Source: Dyadobacter arcticus
Lineage (GTDB): Bacteria > Bacteroidota > Bacteroidia > Cytophagales > Spirosomataceae
Direction: 5' to 3'
DNA: 64,000 nt
Assembly (NCBI RefSeq): GCF_011762185.1
Contig: NZ_JAASQJ010000004.1
Location: 62,001 to 126,000, forward strand
A model generated the notes under the pieces. It did no database searches, was not told where the DNA came from, and saw nothing but the letters and a program-made list of their open reading frames with translations. Shown piece by piece: positions 35,137-43,257 of this stretch. Position 1 is the stretch's first letter, and every line of letters begins with the position of its first letter. The translations under genes and the position numbers were made by a program.

Positions 35137-35298
35137 AACAACCTATCGATTGTAAAGTGGATCAAGAAACATGCATTGGAAAGTAAAAAACTTAAAATAT
35201 TGAGACAGGCTCTAATTAAGGCACAAAGAATCGGACGGGTAGAAAAGTTTGATCAGGAAGCGTTTATAGGAGAATTGAAACGAAAATTTATTCACTGA
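35137..35298 (+). pseudogene. ParD-like antitoxin C-terminal fragment
   Basis: A frame of 53 codons between stops at 35134 and 35296 translates to a ParD-type tail: ESKKLKILRQALIKAQRIGR and VEKFDQEAFIGELKRKF, matching the pattern L-x-x-AL-x-x-G-x-x-G-x-x-x-x-FD-x-x-x-F of CC2985/ParD antitoxins. The N-terminal ribbon-helix-helix DNA-binding part is missing and there is no start codon, so it is probably a remnant. No ParE-type toxin gene lies next to it. Its 3' end overlaps the broken GNAT toxin gene on the other strand. Confidence 0.6.
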
Positions 35299-35679
35299 AT
35301 ACTCCCAAGTCAAAATACATTAGTTTGGTGTCTTTATTTCGATTAGTATGTTCGGTAGGAAGTTCAATGAATCCATTTCTTGTATAGAAGGAAACGGATT
35401 GCAGATACGCATCTACAATGATAAATCTGCAACCGGTTTTATTGCCAATAAAAAACGAGTACTTGATCGAATTAATTAATTTCTTCCCAAAGCCGTCCTT
35501 CTGGAATTTTTCGTTGATCGCAAACCGCCCGATCTTTACCGCTGGGTAGCTAGATTTTCGCTTTGTAAAAGGAAATAAATTTTTGACTCATTAAGGAAAA
35601 AATCGTTAAGATCTTCGTCTCCACAATCGAAATACTTAAAATCGTAGTCATCAGTTAGCCTAGTGAGGCCATCAATCAT
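35288..35679 (-). pseudogene. Broken GNAT-type toxin gene (internal deletion plus frameshift)
   Basis: The start at 35679 reads MIDGLTRLTDDYDFKYFDCG and DEDLNDFFLNESKIY, the typical N-terminus of TA-system GNAT toxins, then runs into a stop. In the next frame FPFTKRKSSYPAVKIGRF resumes and continues through KTGCRFIIVDAY, FYTRNGFIEL to LMYFDLGVFSE. The region expected between (the ELLAVTYLL part through the first core strands, roughly 25-35 residues) is missing, so a deletion with frameshift removed it. It cannot give an active acetyltransferase. The intact antitoxin gene lies 7 bp upstream. Confidence 0.75.
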
Positions 35680-35686
35680 TTATTAC

Positions 35687-35845
35687 TTATTTTTTAGAAA
35701 ATGAAGCAATAAATTCAGAATCGTTTTTGAGAGCAGCAAACTCCTCTGCCGTAGCCTTTTTTGTCCTGTTGCTAAAAAGCTGGTTATTGAATTTGAGAGC
35801 AGCTTTGCCTCGTAGTACTGGTGTCTCTTTTATAGGGCGTGCCAT
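35687..35845 (-). CDS. Small antitoxin, intact but orphaned
   Basis: A 52-residue protein (MARPIKETPVLRGKAALKFN ... FIASFSKK) of the form MARPIKETPVL-x-GKxAxxF that commonly precedes GNAT toxins in Bacteroidota. It ends 7 bp before the ATG of the broken GNAT gene, the expected toxin-antitoxin order. Its frame is complete from ATG 35845 to TAA 35687. With the toxin broken, it has no cognate partner here; it may be retained as an anti-addiction factor or simply await loss. Confidence 0.65.
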   Translation of the reverse strand: MARPIKETPVLRGKAALKFNNQLFSNRTKKATAEEFAALKNDSEFIASFSKK

Positions 35846-35911
35846 AGTATGAGTTTTGAGTTTTTTTGTAAAGGTAAAATATATTGTAGTTTTTTAAAAT
35901 AACGATCAATC

Positions 35912-36727
35912 CTATTTCTCCCCAACAACAGCCATAACCAGCGTCGCCGCATTCTCCGCAGCAATCTCATAAAAAGTATCCATGTCAGCCTTCGCTTTAT
36001 GATTGGCTTTATCGCTCAAACTGCGGATAATCAGAAACGGTACATTTTGCAGATAACAAGCCTGGGCTATGGCGGCGCCTTCCATTTCGGTGGCTGCCGC
36101 ATTCAGATCCTTCATTAAACGTTTGGTGACGATTTCCGAAGAAACAAAAACGTCACCCGTTACAATAATGCCTTTTTTGACTGCCGGGGCAACGTTCCCC
36201 TCGTCGCGGTTCACTTTGGTGAATTTTAATCCTTTTGAAACAGCCATTGCTTTTTGCACCAATGCGGAATCACAGCTGAAAAATGCCGGATTTTCCTTTT
36301 GGGTAAATGGGTTTTTAGTAGCCCAATACTTCATGCCATCATCACTCAATGCGCCAAAATCGTGGTAACCGACCTGCGTTCCGATCACAATATCACCCGG
36401 AGACAGTGCGGGGTCAACGCCTCCCGCTATTCCTGAGAAAACAATTTCTCGGGGTTTGAAATGCTGGATCATTAGCGTGGTTGTGATTGCAGCATTCACT
36501 TTTCCAACCCCGGTTTGCGCCAGAACAACGGCCCGTCCGTTCAGCTTGCCTTTTGTGAAACGGACATTGCTGATCACGGTATCTTTTGGGTTTTCCATTT
36601 TCTTTTGCAAGAGAACGAGTTCAGGTGGGAAAGCACCCAGTACGCCTGTGATGTCTTGGGCTGCAACAACGTATGGGGAGGAAAGGAGGAGGGAGGAAAG
36701 GAGGAGGGAGATGAGGAGTTTTTTCAT
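35912..36727 (-). CDS. Secreted 5'-methylthioadenosine/S-adenosylhomocysteine nucleosidase
   Basis: A 271-residue protein with an unusual signal peptide (MKKLLISLLLSSLLLSSPYV, ending VVAAQ), which would place it in the periplasm; most family members are cytoplasmic and about 230 residues. The nucleosidase fold is clear: GVLGAFPPELVLLQKKM, TGVGKVNAAITTTLMI, FSGIAGGVDPALSPGDIVI, with TEMEGAAIAQAC (catalytic-site Glu) and RSLSDKAN (catalytic Asp). It hydrolyses MTA or SAH to adenine. It lies 7 bp after an NCS2 purine permease, so adenine released outside the inner membrane could be imported (inference). Which paralogue would be cytoplasmic mtnN is unknown. Confidence 0.88.
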   Translation of the reverse strand: MKKLLISLLLSSLLLSSPYVVAAQDITGVLGAFPPELVLLQKKMENPKDTVISNVRFTKGKLNGRAVVLAQTGVGKVNAAITTTLMIQHFKPREIVFSGIAGGVDPALSPGDIVIGTQVGYHDFGALSDDGMKYWATKNPFTQKENPAFFSCDSALVQKAMAVSKGLKFTKVNRDEGNVAPAVKKGIIVTGDVFVSSEIVTKRLMKDLNAAATEMEGAAIAQACYLQNVPFLIIRSLSDKANHKAKADMDTFYEIAAENAATLVMAVVGEK

Positions 36728-36734
36728 TGTTGTT

Positions 36735-38033
36735 TTAAAAAATCAGGGCTAGAATGGCGAATAGGTCAATGATGATAAGTGCGATGCTGATTTCATGGGC
36801 CCTTCCGGTGAGGACATGCAAAGCTGTCCAACTCAGAAATCCCCAGATAATGCCTTGGGTGATTGAATAGGTAAATGGAATCAATACCATTGCCAGAAAT
36901 GCAGGAAATGCTTCATGAAGTTGGTTCCAATCAATTTTAATCACGGGTTTCATCATAAAAACACCAACCAGAATCAATGCGGGAGCGGTTGCAATGGCGG
37001 GTATTGCACTTAATAATGGAGATAAAAAAAGAAAAGGGAGGAAAAGAACAGCGCCGGCAATTGCAGTTAATCCCGTCTTTCCACCTTGTTCAATACCCAC
37101 AGCCGATTCAATGTAAGCAGTTCCGGGGCTGCTTCCGGCCAATCCGGCTATGGTAGTTGAAAATGCGTCAACAATTAATGACTTGCGCATATTTCTTGGC
37201 TCGCCATTTTCGTCTAGTAAATTGGATGCTTCTGCTAAACCGACAAATGTGGAGAGGCTATCGAACATATCAGTAAACACAAATGCTAAGATAATCGGCG
37301 CCAGGCTCCATTTCAGGGAGTTAACCAGGTCCAATTGAAAGATCAGGCTGAAATCCGGCATGGCAATCAGGTTGCTGATCGTGATCACCGGTTCAGTGCC
37401 GCCCCAGTATCGCCCAATCGGCCAGGCCAGAAGGCTGGTTATCATAATGCCGATCAGAATGCTGCCCTTAATGTTTCGGATCAGCAAAACCACAGTGATT
37501 AAAAGTCCTGCAATGAACGTCAGCGTCGACGCATTTAAATTTCCCAAAGTGACCATTGTAGCCGGACTCGCCACAATGAATTTGGCATTTGCAAAACCAA
37601 TTAATGTTATAAAAAGGCCAATACCCGACGCAATTGCATAGCGCAAGGGTTTTGGAATTGCCTTTACAATGTAAGACCGGATGTTAAAAACAGATAGCAG
37701 CAGAAAAAATACGCCCGACCAAAACACAGTCCCTAACGCAACCTGCCAACTCAATTTATCATTCAAAACCGCCGTATAGGTGAAGAACGCGTTCAGTCCC
37801 ATTCCCGGAGCGACGAGGATTGGGTTATTGGCATAAAGCCCCATCATCAGGCTGCTAAAAAACGAAACCAGGATTGTAGCTGTTAAAACTGCCGAAAATG
37901 GCATTCCGGTCTGACTTAAAATCGACGGATTAACCACGATGATGTAAGCGGTTGCCAAAAAAGACGAAACACCCGCCAGAATCTCTGTGGACACGGATGT
38001 CTGCTCGTTTTTTAGCCCGGAAAAAGAAAACAT
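36735..38033 (-). CDS. NCS2-family guanine/hypoxanthine-type permease
   Basis: A 432-residue inner-membrane transporter with about 12 hydrophobic helices. GMGLNAFFTYTAVL, VDAFSTTIAGLAGSSPGTAY and SAVGIEQGGKTGLTAIAGAV are family signatures of the AzgA/PbuG (NCS2) purine permeases. It is the first gene in the operon with the secreted nucleosidase, consistent with uptake of the freed base. Substrate (guanine, hypoxanthine or adenine) cannot be separated from sequence. Confidence 0.9.
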   Translation of the reverse strand: MFSFSGLKNEQTSVSTEILAGVSSFLATAYIIVVNPSILSQTGMPFSAVLTATILVSFFSSLMMGLYANNPILVAPGMGLNAFFTYTAVLNDKLSWQVALGTVFWSGVFFLLLSVFNIRSYIVKAIPKPLRYAIASGIGLFITLIGFANAKFIVASPATMVTLGNLNASTLTFIAGLLITVVLLIRNIKGSILIGIMITSLLAWPIGRYWGGTEPVITISNLIAMPDFSLIFQLDLVNSLKWSLAPIILAFVFTDMFDSLSTFVGLAEASNLLDENGEPRNMRKSLIVDAFSTTIAGLAGSSPGTAYIESAVGIEQGGKTGLTAIAGAVLFLPFLFLSPLLSAIPAIATAPALILVGVFMMKPVIKIDWNQLHEAFPAFLAMVLIPFTYSITQGIIWGFLSWTALHVLTGRAHEISIALIIIDLFAILALIF

Positions 38034-38189
38034 AGGAGTGTGGTTTATCTCAAATATATTGATTTTAATCGAATTGGAAGGATTTAGCAGCTTACGTTTT
38101 GAGTTCGGGGGCCGAAATTAAACTGATATCTTCAAGTAAGTTTGAAACGTCCGGCGACTTTTGGACATGATCTTATAATCCGTTATTAC

Positions 38190-40967
38190 ATGTCGCAAAT
38201 TGTTAAAAATCAGGTCAGGAAATGGGGAGTTGTTTCATTTGTGGTCTTGTCCCTGGCGACTCTCCTGCTTACTGGCTACACGCATTACGAGGCGAACATT
38301 TTCAATCAACCGGACTCCACAAACCTCAATCCCTTTGTAGAAACCGGCTTTCCATACATTTCCACGTCCGTCGATGCACGCAAACTGGGAACGGCATTTC
38401 CAGCCGACAACCAAGCTGCCCGTACGCTTGCATTGCAATTAGGTGATAGCGCCTATGCCTGCTTTGACACGGATCTGCTCAGATGGTCGGTAGCATGGAC
38501 AGGTAAGTTTTTGCCAATGGTACTAATGGCCCAAATCTCGTACAAGAACTTTTTCAATAAAAATAACGGCATTGCAAAGCTGACCGGTGAGGCGAAAATA
38601 GCGACGGGGCCTTACGCAGGCTGGACCGTCGGTAAACCTATTTTCAGAGATGGTAAAACCACATTGGACCAGACATGGAAAGCTTTGCCGGCGGAACAGG
38701 CAAGATGGAGCGGTGTGTATGTATATGGAAATCAGGCGATACTGTCTTATTCTGTCGGAGATAGCAAGATTTTTGAATTACCGGGCATTGCCAAATTCGA
38801 AGGGCAGGTTGCTTTCACGAGAACAATACGGGCAGAGCATATTGCCAGCGATTTATATATGACAGTAGCCGAAATCAGCAATGGCACAAGCAGCGAGGTA
38901 AAAGGTAAAATTGCATACGTCTATCAGGGAGCAAATAAGGATTCGGTCACCGCGATAGGTATTGCAGGTAAAGGTGCTTGGCAGCCAGAAGTAACAGATG
39001 GTAAATATCTGACGGTTAAGGTGCCAGCTTCGTCCAAACAATCCGAAGCAATGGTTTTGATCTGGAAAGGGCCCACGAAATCCATTAAAGCATTTGAAAA
39101 GCTGTGCCGTATAAAACCCGCAGCATTACCTGACTTCGCGAAAGGCGGGCCTACGCATTGGAAAGAGACAATTACTACAAAAGGAGTAACCGCGCCGGAT
39201 ACTGCGGCATTTGTGACAGACCAGCTCACGTTACCGCTCGCAAATCCGTGGAAACGCAATGTTCGTGTGGCCGATATTGCGTTTTTTAAAGATGGCAGGG
39301 CAGCGGTTGTGACTTTCGAAGGAGATGTGTGGACGGTTGATGGCATTACCAAAGATTTGGCAAATGTAAAATGGAAGCGTTTCGCTTCCGGTTTGCATGA
39401 GCCAATGAGCATTGAGGTGGTGAGAGACACGATTTACGTGTTTGACCGTGGGGGGATTGTGAAGTTGCACGACCTTAATCAGGACGGTAATGCGGATTAT
39501 TATGAGAACTTCTCTAACATTATGCCCCAATCGGCAGAGTCGCGCGAGTGGGCAGCCGACCTGGTATATGCGCCTGACGGAAGTTTTTATGTTGCCAAAG
39601 GCGGAAGCCTGAGTAACGGCCCTGGAATGACGTCGATGGCAGTTGGTAAGGGTTTCAGGACTGGTTCAGATCAAAATGGTACCATTTTGAAAATTTCTCC
39701 GGACGGCAGAAGATTTGAGGTCATTGCCACCGGTTTGCGCGGGCCATATCTTGGTTTGCATCCGGAAAACGGCACATTAACCGCCACCGACCAGCAGGGA
39801 AATTTCGTTCCTTCCACACCAATTTATGTAATCAAAAAAGGTGATTACTATGGCGTACCTCCCACGGCGCACCGCAGTGATAACCCTCCGATAGCACCGC
39901 CATTAACGTGGATCCCTCACAGTGTCGACCGGTCTAGCCTGGGACAGGCTTGGATTACCGGAAATAAAATGGGGCCATTGAACGGCAGTCTGATCCACTT
40001 TTCTTTCGGAACGCCGGGGTTATTCCGTGTTTTGATTGACAGTACTTCCAAAATTATGCAGGGAGGGGTATCCTATATAAATGCAAGCTACCCGGCACCC
40101 ACTTCAAAAGGCGCGATAAATCCGGCGGATGAACAATTGTATGTGACGGGTTTTAATCTATGGGGATCGGCTTCGGTTGGGATCAGTTCCTTAATGCGGC
40201 TGAGATATACAGGCAAACCAAGTTATATGCCCAATCAGTTTCGGGCTGGTACACAAGGCGTTATCCTTGGGTTTGATTCTGAGCTGGATAGAGCCGCAGC
40301 AACCAATCTTGCAAGTTTTGATGTGAAACGATACAATTATAACAGAACCGAAGAATATGGTTCAGGGCACTTTAAGCTCGATAAAAGCACAGGAGAAGAA
40401 ATCATGCCTGTTGCGGGGGCGTACGTGTCGGCAGACGGGAAAAAAGTTTTGTTGCTAATTCCCGATATGACCGAAGTAATGCAAATGGAAGTGGCTTATC
40501 GCTTATTGGCCAAAGACGGAAAAAAAATGAACGATCATTTTTACTTTACCGTGAACAGTTCAGATGATATTAACCTTAAAAAGTACGGTTTTGACAATGT
40601 CGACCTGGCGCTTTTAACGGCAAAAAAAACGGAAATGGCTGCACAACCCGCAAGAGTAGAAGTAGCTTCGATAGAAAGAGGGCAGGAGGTATTTCAAAAA
40701 ATGGCTTGCGCAGGCTGTCATTCCCCAGGAACCAAAACAGATGGTATGTACGGGCCGCCATTTAAGAATTTGTACAAATCCCAGCGGATTTTTGACGACG
40801 GTACCAAGGTTTTAGCAGATGAAAGTTACCTACGGGAATCCATTTTATCCCCATCCAAAAAGATCGTAAAAGGCTACAATGAAGAAATGCCGTCCTTTGT
40901 GGGTGTGCTTTCGGACTCGGAAATTGAATCCGTTATTTTATACATTAAGTCGCTTTCGGGGAATTAA
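38190..40967 (+). CDS. Large exported protein with DUF6797-like domain, sorbosone-dehydrogenase-like propeller and C-terminal cytochrome c
   Basis: From ATG 38190 it has 925 residues (an ATG at 38142 is less likely). A membrane-anchor or signal (about 12-32, VVLSLATLLLTGY) is followed by an N-terminal module beginning NPFVETGFPYISTSVDARKL that resembles DUF6797. A beta-propeller (VRDTIYVFDRGGIVKLHDL; LAADLVYAPDGSFYVAK-like) resembling sugar dehydrogenases follows. The C-terminus is a cytochrome c domain with one CxxCH haem site at Cys840-His844 (ACAGCHSPG) and a Met in EEMPSF as possible distal ligand. It is likely a periplasmic redox protein. Substrate unknown. Confidence 0.82.
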   Translation: MSQIVKNQVRKWGVVSFVVLSLATLLLTGYTHYEANIFNQPDSTNLNPFVETGFPYISTSVDARKLGTAFPADNQAARTLALQLGDSAYACFDTDLLRWSVAWTGKFLPMVLMAQISYKNFFNKNNGIAKLTGEAKIATGPYAGWTVGKPIFRDGKTTLDQTWKALPAEQARWSGVYVYGNQAILSYSVGDSKIFELPGIAKFEGQVAFTRTIRAEHIASDLYMTVAEISNGTSSEVKGKIAYVYQGANKDSVTAIGIAGKGAWQPEVTDGKYLTVKVPASSKQSEAMVLIWKGPTKSIKAFEKLCRIKPAALPDFAKGGPTHWKETITTKGVTAPDTAAFVTDQLTLPLANPWKRNVRVADIAFFKDGRAAVVTFEGDVWTVDGITKDLANVKWKRFASGLHEPMSIEVVRDTIYVFDRGGIVKLHDLNQDGNADYYENFSNIMPQSAESREWAADLVYAPDGSFYVAKGGSLSNGPGMTSMAVGKGFRTGSDQNGTILKISPDGRRFEVIATGLRGPYLGLHPENGTLTATDQQGNFVPSTPIYVIKKGDYYGVPPTAHRSDNPPIAPPLTWIPHSVDRSSLGQAWITGNKMGPLNGSLIHFSFGTPGLFRVLIDSTSKIMQGGVSYINASYPAPTSKGAINPADEQLYVTGFNLWGSASVGISSLMRLRYTGKPSYMPNQFRAGTQGVILGFDSELDRAAATNLASFDVKRYNYNRTEEYGSGHFKLDKSTGEEIMPVAGAYVSADGKKVLLLIPDMTEVMQMEVAYRLLAKDGKKMNDHFYFTVNSSDDINLKKYGFDNVDLALLTAKKTEMAAQPARVEVASIERGQEVFQKMACAGCHSPGTKTDGMYGPPFKNLYKSQRIFDDGTKVLADESYLRESILSPSKKIVKGYNEEMPSFVGVLSDSEIESVILYIKSLSGN

Positions 40968-40976
40968 GGCAACTGA

Positions 40977-41618
40977 TCATTTATTTTTTCGTCTCAGCGT
41001 CGCCGTCACCTTTACCTCGTGCCTGGGATCGGCGCTGTTGTAGTAGCTGGCGCCATCGGCTTTGTTGTAACCAAAATTAAAGGTAACAGTCAGTTGGTCG
41101 TTATCCCATTTTCCCTGCGTTGCTCCCAGCAATGTAAAGTTTGGAACTACCTTCTTACGCTCATCTACCGGGCTGAAACTGAAATGCAATTGGTGCATAT
41201 CATCCTTTTCCACAGCACCGCTAATCTTATACTCTTCGGTCCCCAATTTGCTGTTAACCGTGGCAATGCCGTCAAAATTGTTGTTGTATCTCGTGGAAAA
41301 AGCCCTGCGTTTCCAGCGTTTACCTGCTTTGTTCTCTCGCTCATCGTCTGTCAATGGCACAAACACTTCGAGCGTAATGTTTTTCCGGACTTTATCAGGA
41401 TCTGAAAAGGAACCTTCCCACTTTCCGACGAGCAGTTTTGCGTCTTCGTCTTCACTATATGCCCAGGGGCTGTTCCGATAGTCAGACCATTTGCTGTAAT
41501 AATATTTGCATTCATAAACACCCCAGCTTATTGCGACACCTGCAACCAATAGCAAAAGGCATCCCCATTTATTTCGATTTTGCATTGCGTTAGACGAATC
41601 TTGAAGTTGAACATTCAT
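40977..41618 (-). CDS. Membrane-anchored hypothetical protein
   Basis: A 213-residue protein from ATG 41618 (others at 41639 and 41585). One N-terminal membrane helix (CLLLLVAGVAISWGVYE) is followed by a soluble domain beginning KLLVGKWEGSF, a pattern like other lipocalin-type or secreted beta-sandwich proteins (LVGKWEGSFSDPDKV; LHFSFSPVDERKKVVP; DNDQLTVTFNFG). No family assigned. It is convergent with the large cytochrome-tailed gene, 9 bp apart. Confidence 0.6.
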   Translation of the reverse strand: MNVQLQDSSNAMQNRNKWGCLLLLVAGVAISWGVYECKYYYSKWSDYRNSPWAYSEDEDAKLLVGKWEGSFSDPDKVRKNITLEVFVPLTDDERENKAGKRWKRRAFSTRYNNNFDGIATVNSKLGTEEYKISGAVEKDDMHQLHFSFSPVDERKKVVPNFTLLGATQGKWDNDQLTVTFNFGYNKADGASYYNSADPRHEVKVTATLRRKNK

Positions 41619-41831
41619 TTGTAAGCGATTGATTAGCAATCAGCTTTTCCATAATAGGACTGGATTAGTAATTGATGGTCAAAATTAATCCGGCCAGCCG
41701 ACCGCTTCAAGATGCAATAGACCAACTGCGTTTTAAATAGATGAAACTGTTTAACTTGTAAGGGTTAACGCTCTTTTTCGAGGTCAGTGAATTGTAAATC
41801 GGGTTCTAGTCAATTCTGTTTTTCGATATTC

Positions 41832-43241
41832 GTGAATTTAACTAAAAGGCTGTCTTTACTGCTATTTCTGTGCTGCTGCCTTTGCGGCTATGCACAAAAC
41901 CCTGCGGACAAATTTCGTGTGCTGGTTTTAACCGACATTGAAAATGAGCCGGACGATACCCAGTCCATGGTACGTTTTCTTACCTATTCCAATCAGTGGG
42001 ATGTGGAAGGACTTATTGCGACCACGTCTATCCACCAGCAAAATAAAGTTGCCCCGGAAAAAATCAGGCACCTTATAGAAACCTATGGAAAGGTACGTGC
42101 CAATCTTCTCCTGCATGAAAAGGGCTTTCCGGAAACCGCCTACCTGTTGAGCATTACCAAAGGCGGTATACCTGAGTTCGGAATGAAAGCTGTCGGGAAG
42201 GGGAAAGATTCTGAAGGGTCGGAGTGGATCATTAAAGTGATTGATGAAAAAGATGATCGGCCTGTTTGGATACCGGTCTGGGGCGGTGCGAATTGCCTTG
42301 CGCAGGCGCTTTGGAAAGTGAAAATGACGCGTTCGCCGGAGGATTTGAAAAAGTTTGTTTCCAAGATCAGGATGTATACCATTTCTGATCAGGACGATAC
42401 TGGGCCGTGGATCAGGAAAACCTTTCCTGAGCTTTTTTATGTAGGAAGCCCCGGCCACCACGCTGCTGGCGGTTATCATTTTGCAACCTGGTCCGGAATC
42501 AGTGGCGACAAGTCTCACGGGCGGTTTCCCGGAGTAAATTTTGACATTGTCGACAACCTCTGGCTGGATGAAAATGTGCGAAACCACGGGCCGCTTGGTG
42601 CTGAATATCCGTTTACACAATACATCATGGAAGGGGACACCCCGTCATTTCTAGGATTGATCAGCAATGGATTAAATAATCCTGAGCATCCGGAGTTTGG
42701 TAGCTGGGGTGGAAGGTATGAGCTTTATACACCCCGAAAAATGAAATATTTTTATGAACCGGAAACGCGGCCAATCTACACCGACGCGATGGACGAAGTA
42801 AGAGGGGTGGACGGCAATCTCCATAACAATAACAAAGCTACAATCTGGCGATGGCGCGCAGCTTTCCAAAATGATTTTGCAGCACGGATGGATTGGACGA
42901 TCAAGCCGTTTAAGGAGGCAAACCATCCGCCAAAAGCGGTGTTAAAACATAAGAATCTATTGCAAGCAAAAACTGGTGAAAAGGTTACATTGAGTGGTGA
43001 AGGCTCGCAGGACCCGGACGGGGATTTGCTGAAATATGAGTGGATTTATTATCCGGAACCAGGTAGCTACGTGAGCAATAAGCCATTGGGAGTCAACGAT
43101 TTAAATGCGGTTACCACTTCTTTTATCGCACCTGTGGTAACTCAGCCTGAAACCATCCACATTATTCTTTCTGTAACTGATACCGGCAAGCCGAGCCTGA
43201 CCCGGTATCAACGGGTAATCGTTACCGTATTTCCCGAATAG
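41832..43241 (+). CDS. DUF1593 nucleoside-hydrolase-like secreted protein
   Basis: From GTG 41832 it is 469 residues with a Cys-rich signal peptide ([14 protein letters not shown]). The first domain ([36 protein letters not shown]) has the aspartate pattern of nucleoside-hydrolase-like DUF1593 proteins. The C-terminal domain after about residue 365 ([45 protein letters not shown]) matches the domain seen at the end of Sde182-type cellulose-binding proteins. It is probably a periplasmic hydrolase acting on glycosidic or nucleosidic bonds in plant-derived material (inference). Confidence 0.82.
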   Translation: MNLTKRLSLLLFLCCCLCGYAQNPADKFRVLVLTDIENEPDDTQSMVRFLTYSNQWDVEGLIATTSIHQQNKVAPEKIRHLIETYGKVRANLLLHEKGFPETAYLLSITKGGIPEFGMKAVGKGKDSEGSEWIIKVIDEKDDRPVWIPVWGGANCLAQALWKVKMTRSPEDLKKFVSKIRMYTISDQDDTGPWIRKTFPELFYVGSPGHHAAGGYHFATWSGISGDKSHGRFPGVNFDIVDNLWLDENVRNHGPLGAEYPFTQYIMEGDTPSFLGLISNGLNNPEHPEFGSWGGRYELYTPRKMKYFYEPETRPIYTDAMDEVRGVDGNLHNNNKATIWRWRAAFQNDFAARMDWTIKPFKEANHPPKAVLKHKNLLQAKTGEKVTLSGEGSQDPDGDLLKYEWIYYPEPGSYVSNKPLGVNDLNAVTTSFIAPVVTQPETIHIILSVTDTGKPSLTRYQRVIVTVFPE

Positions 43242-43257
43242 GTTCAAATCAGCGGCA

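Noticed and set aside
36650-36725. Purine-rich tandem repeat
   Set aside because: It encodes the repeated Leu/Ser stretch of the nucleosidase signal peptide; low complexity and not a separate element.
41928-42620. 230-codon open frame on the minus strand
   Set aside because: It is antisense to the well-supported DUF1593 protein, with no recognisable domains and poor composition.
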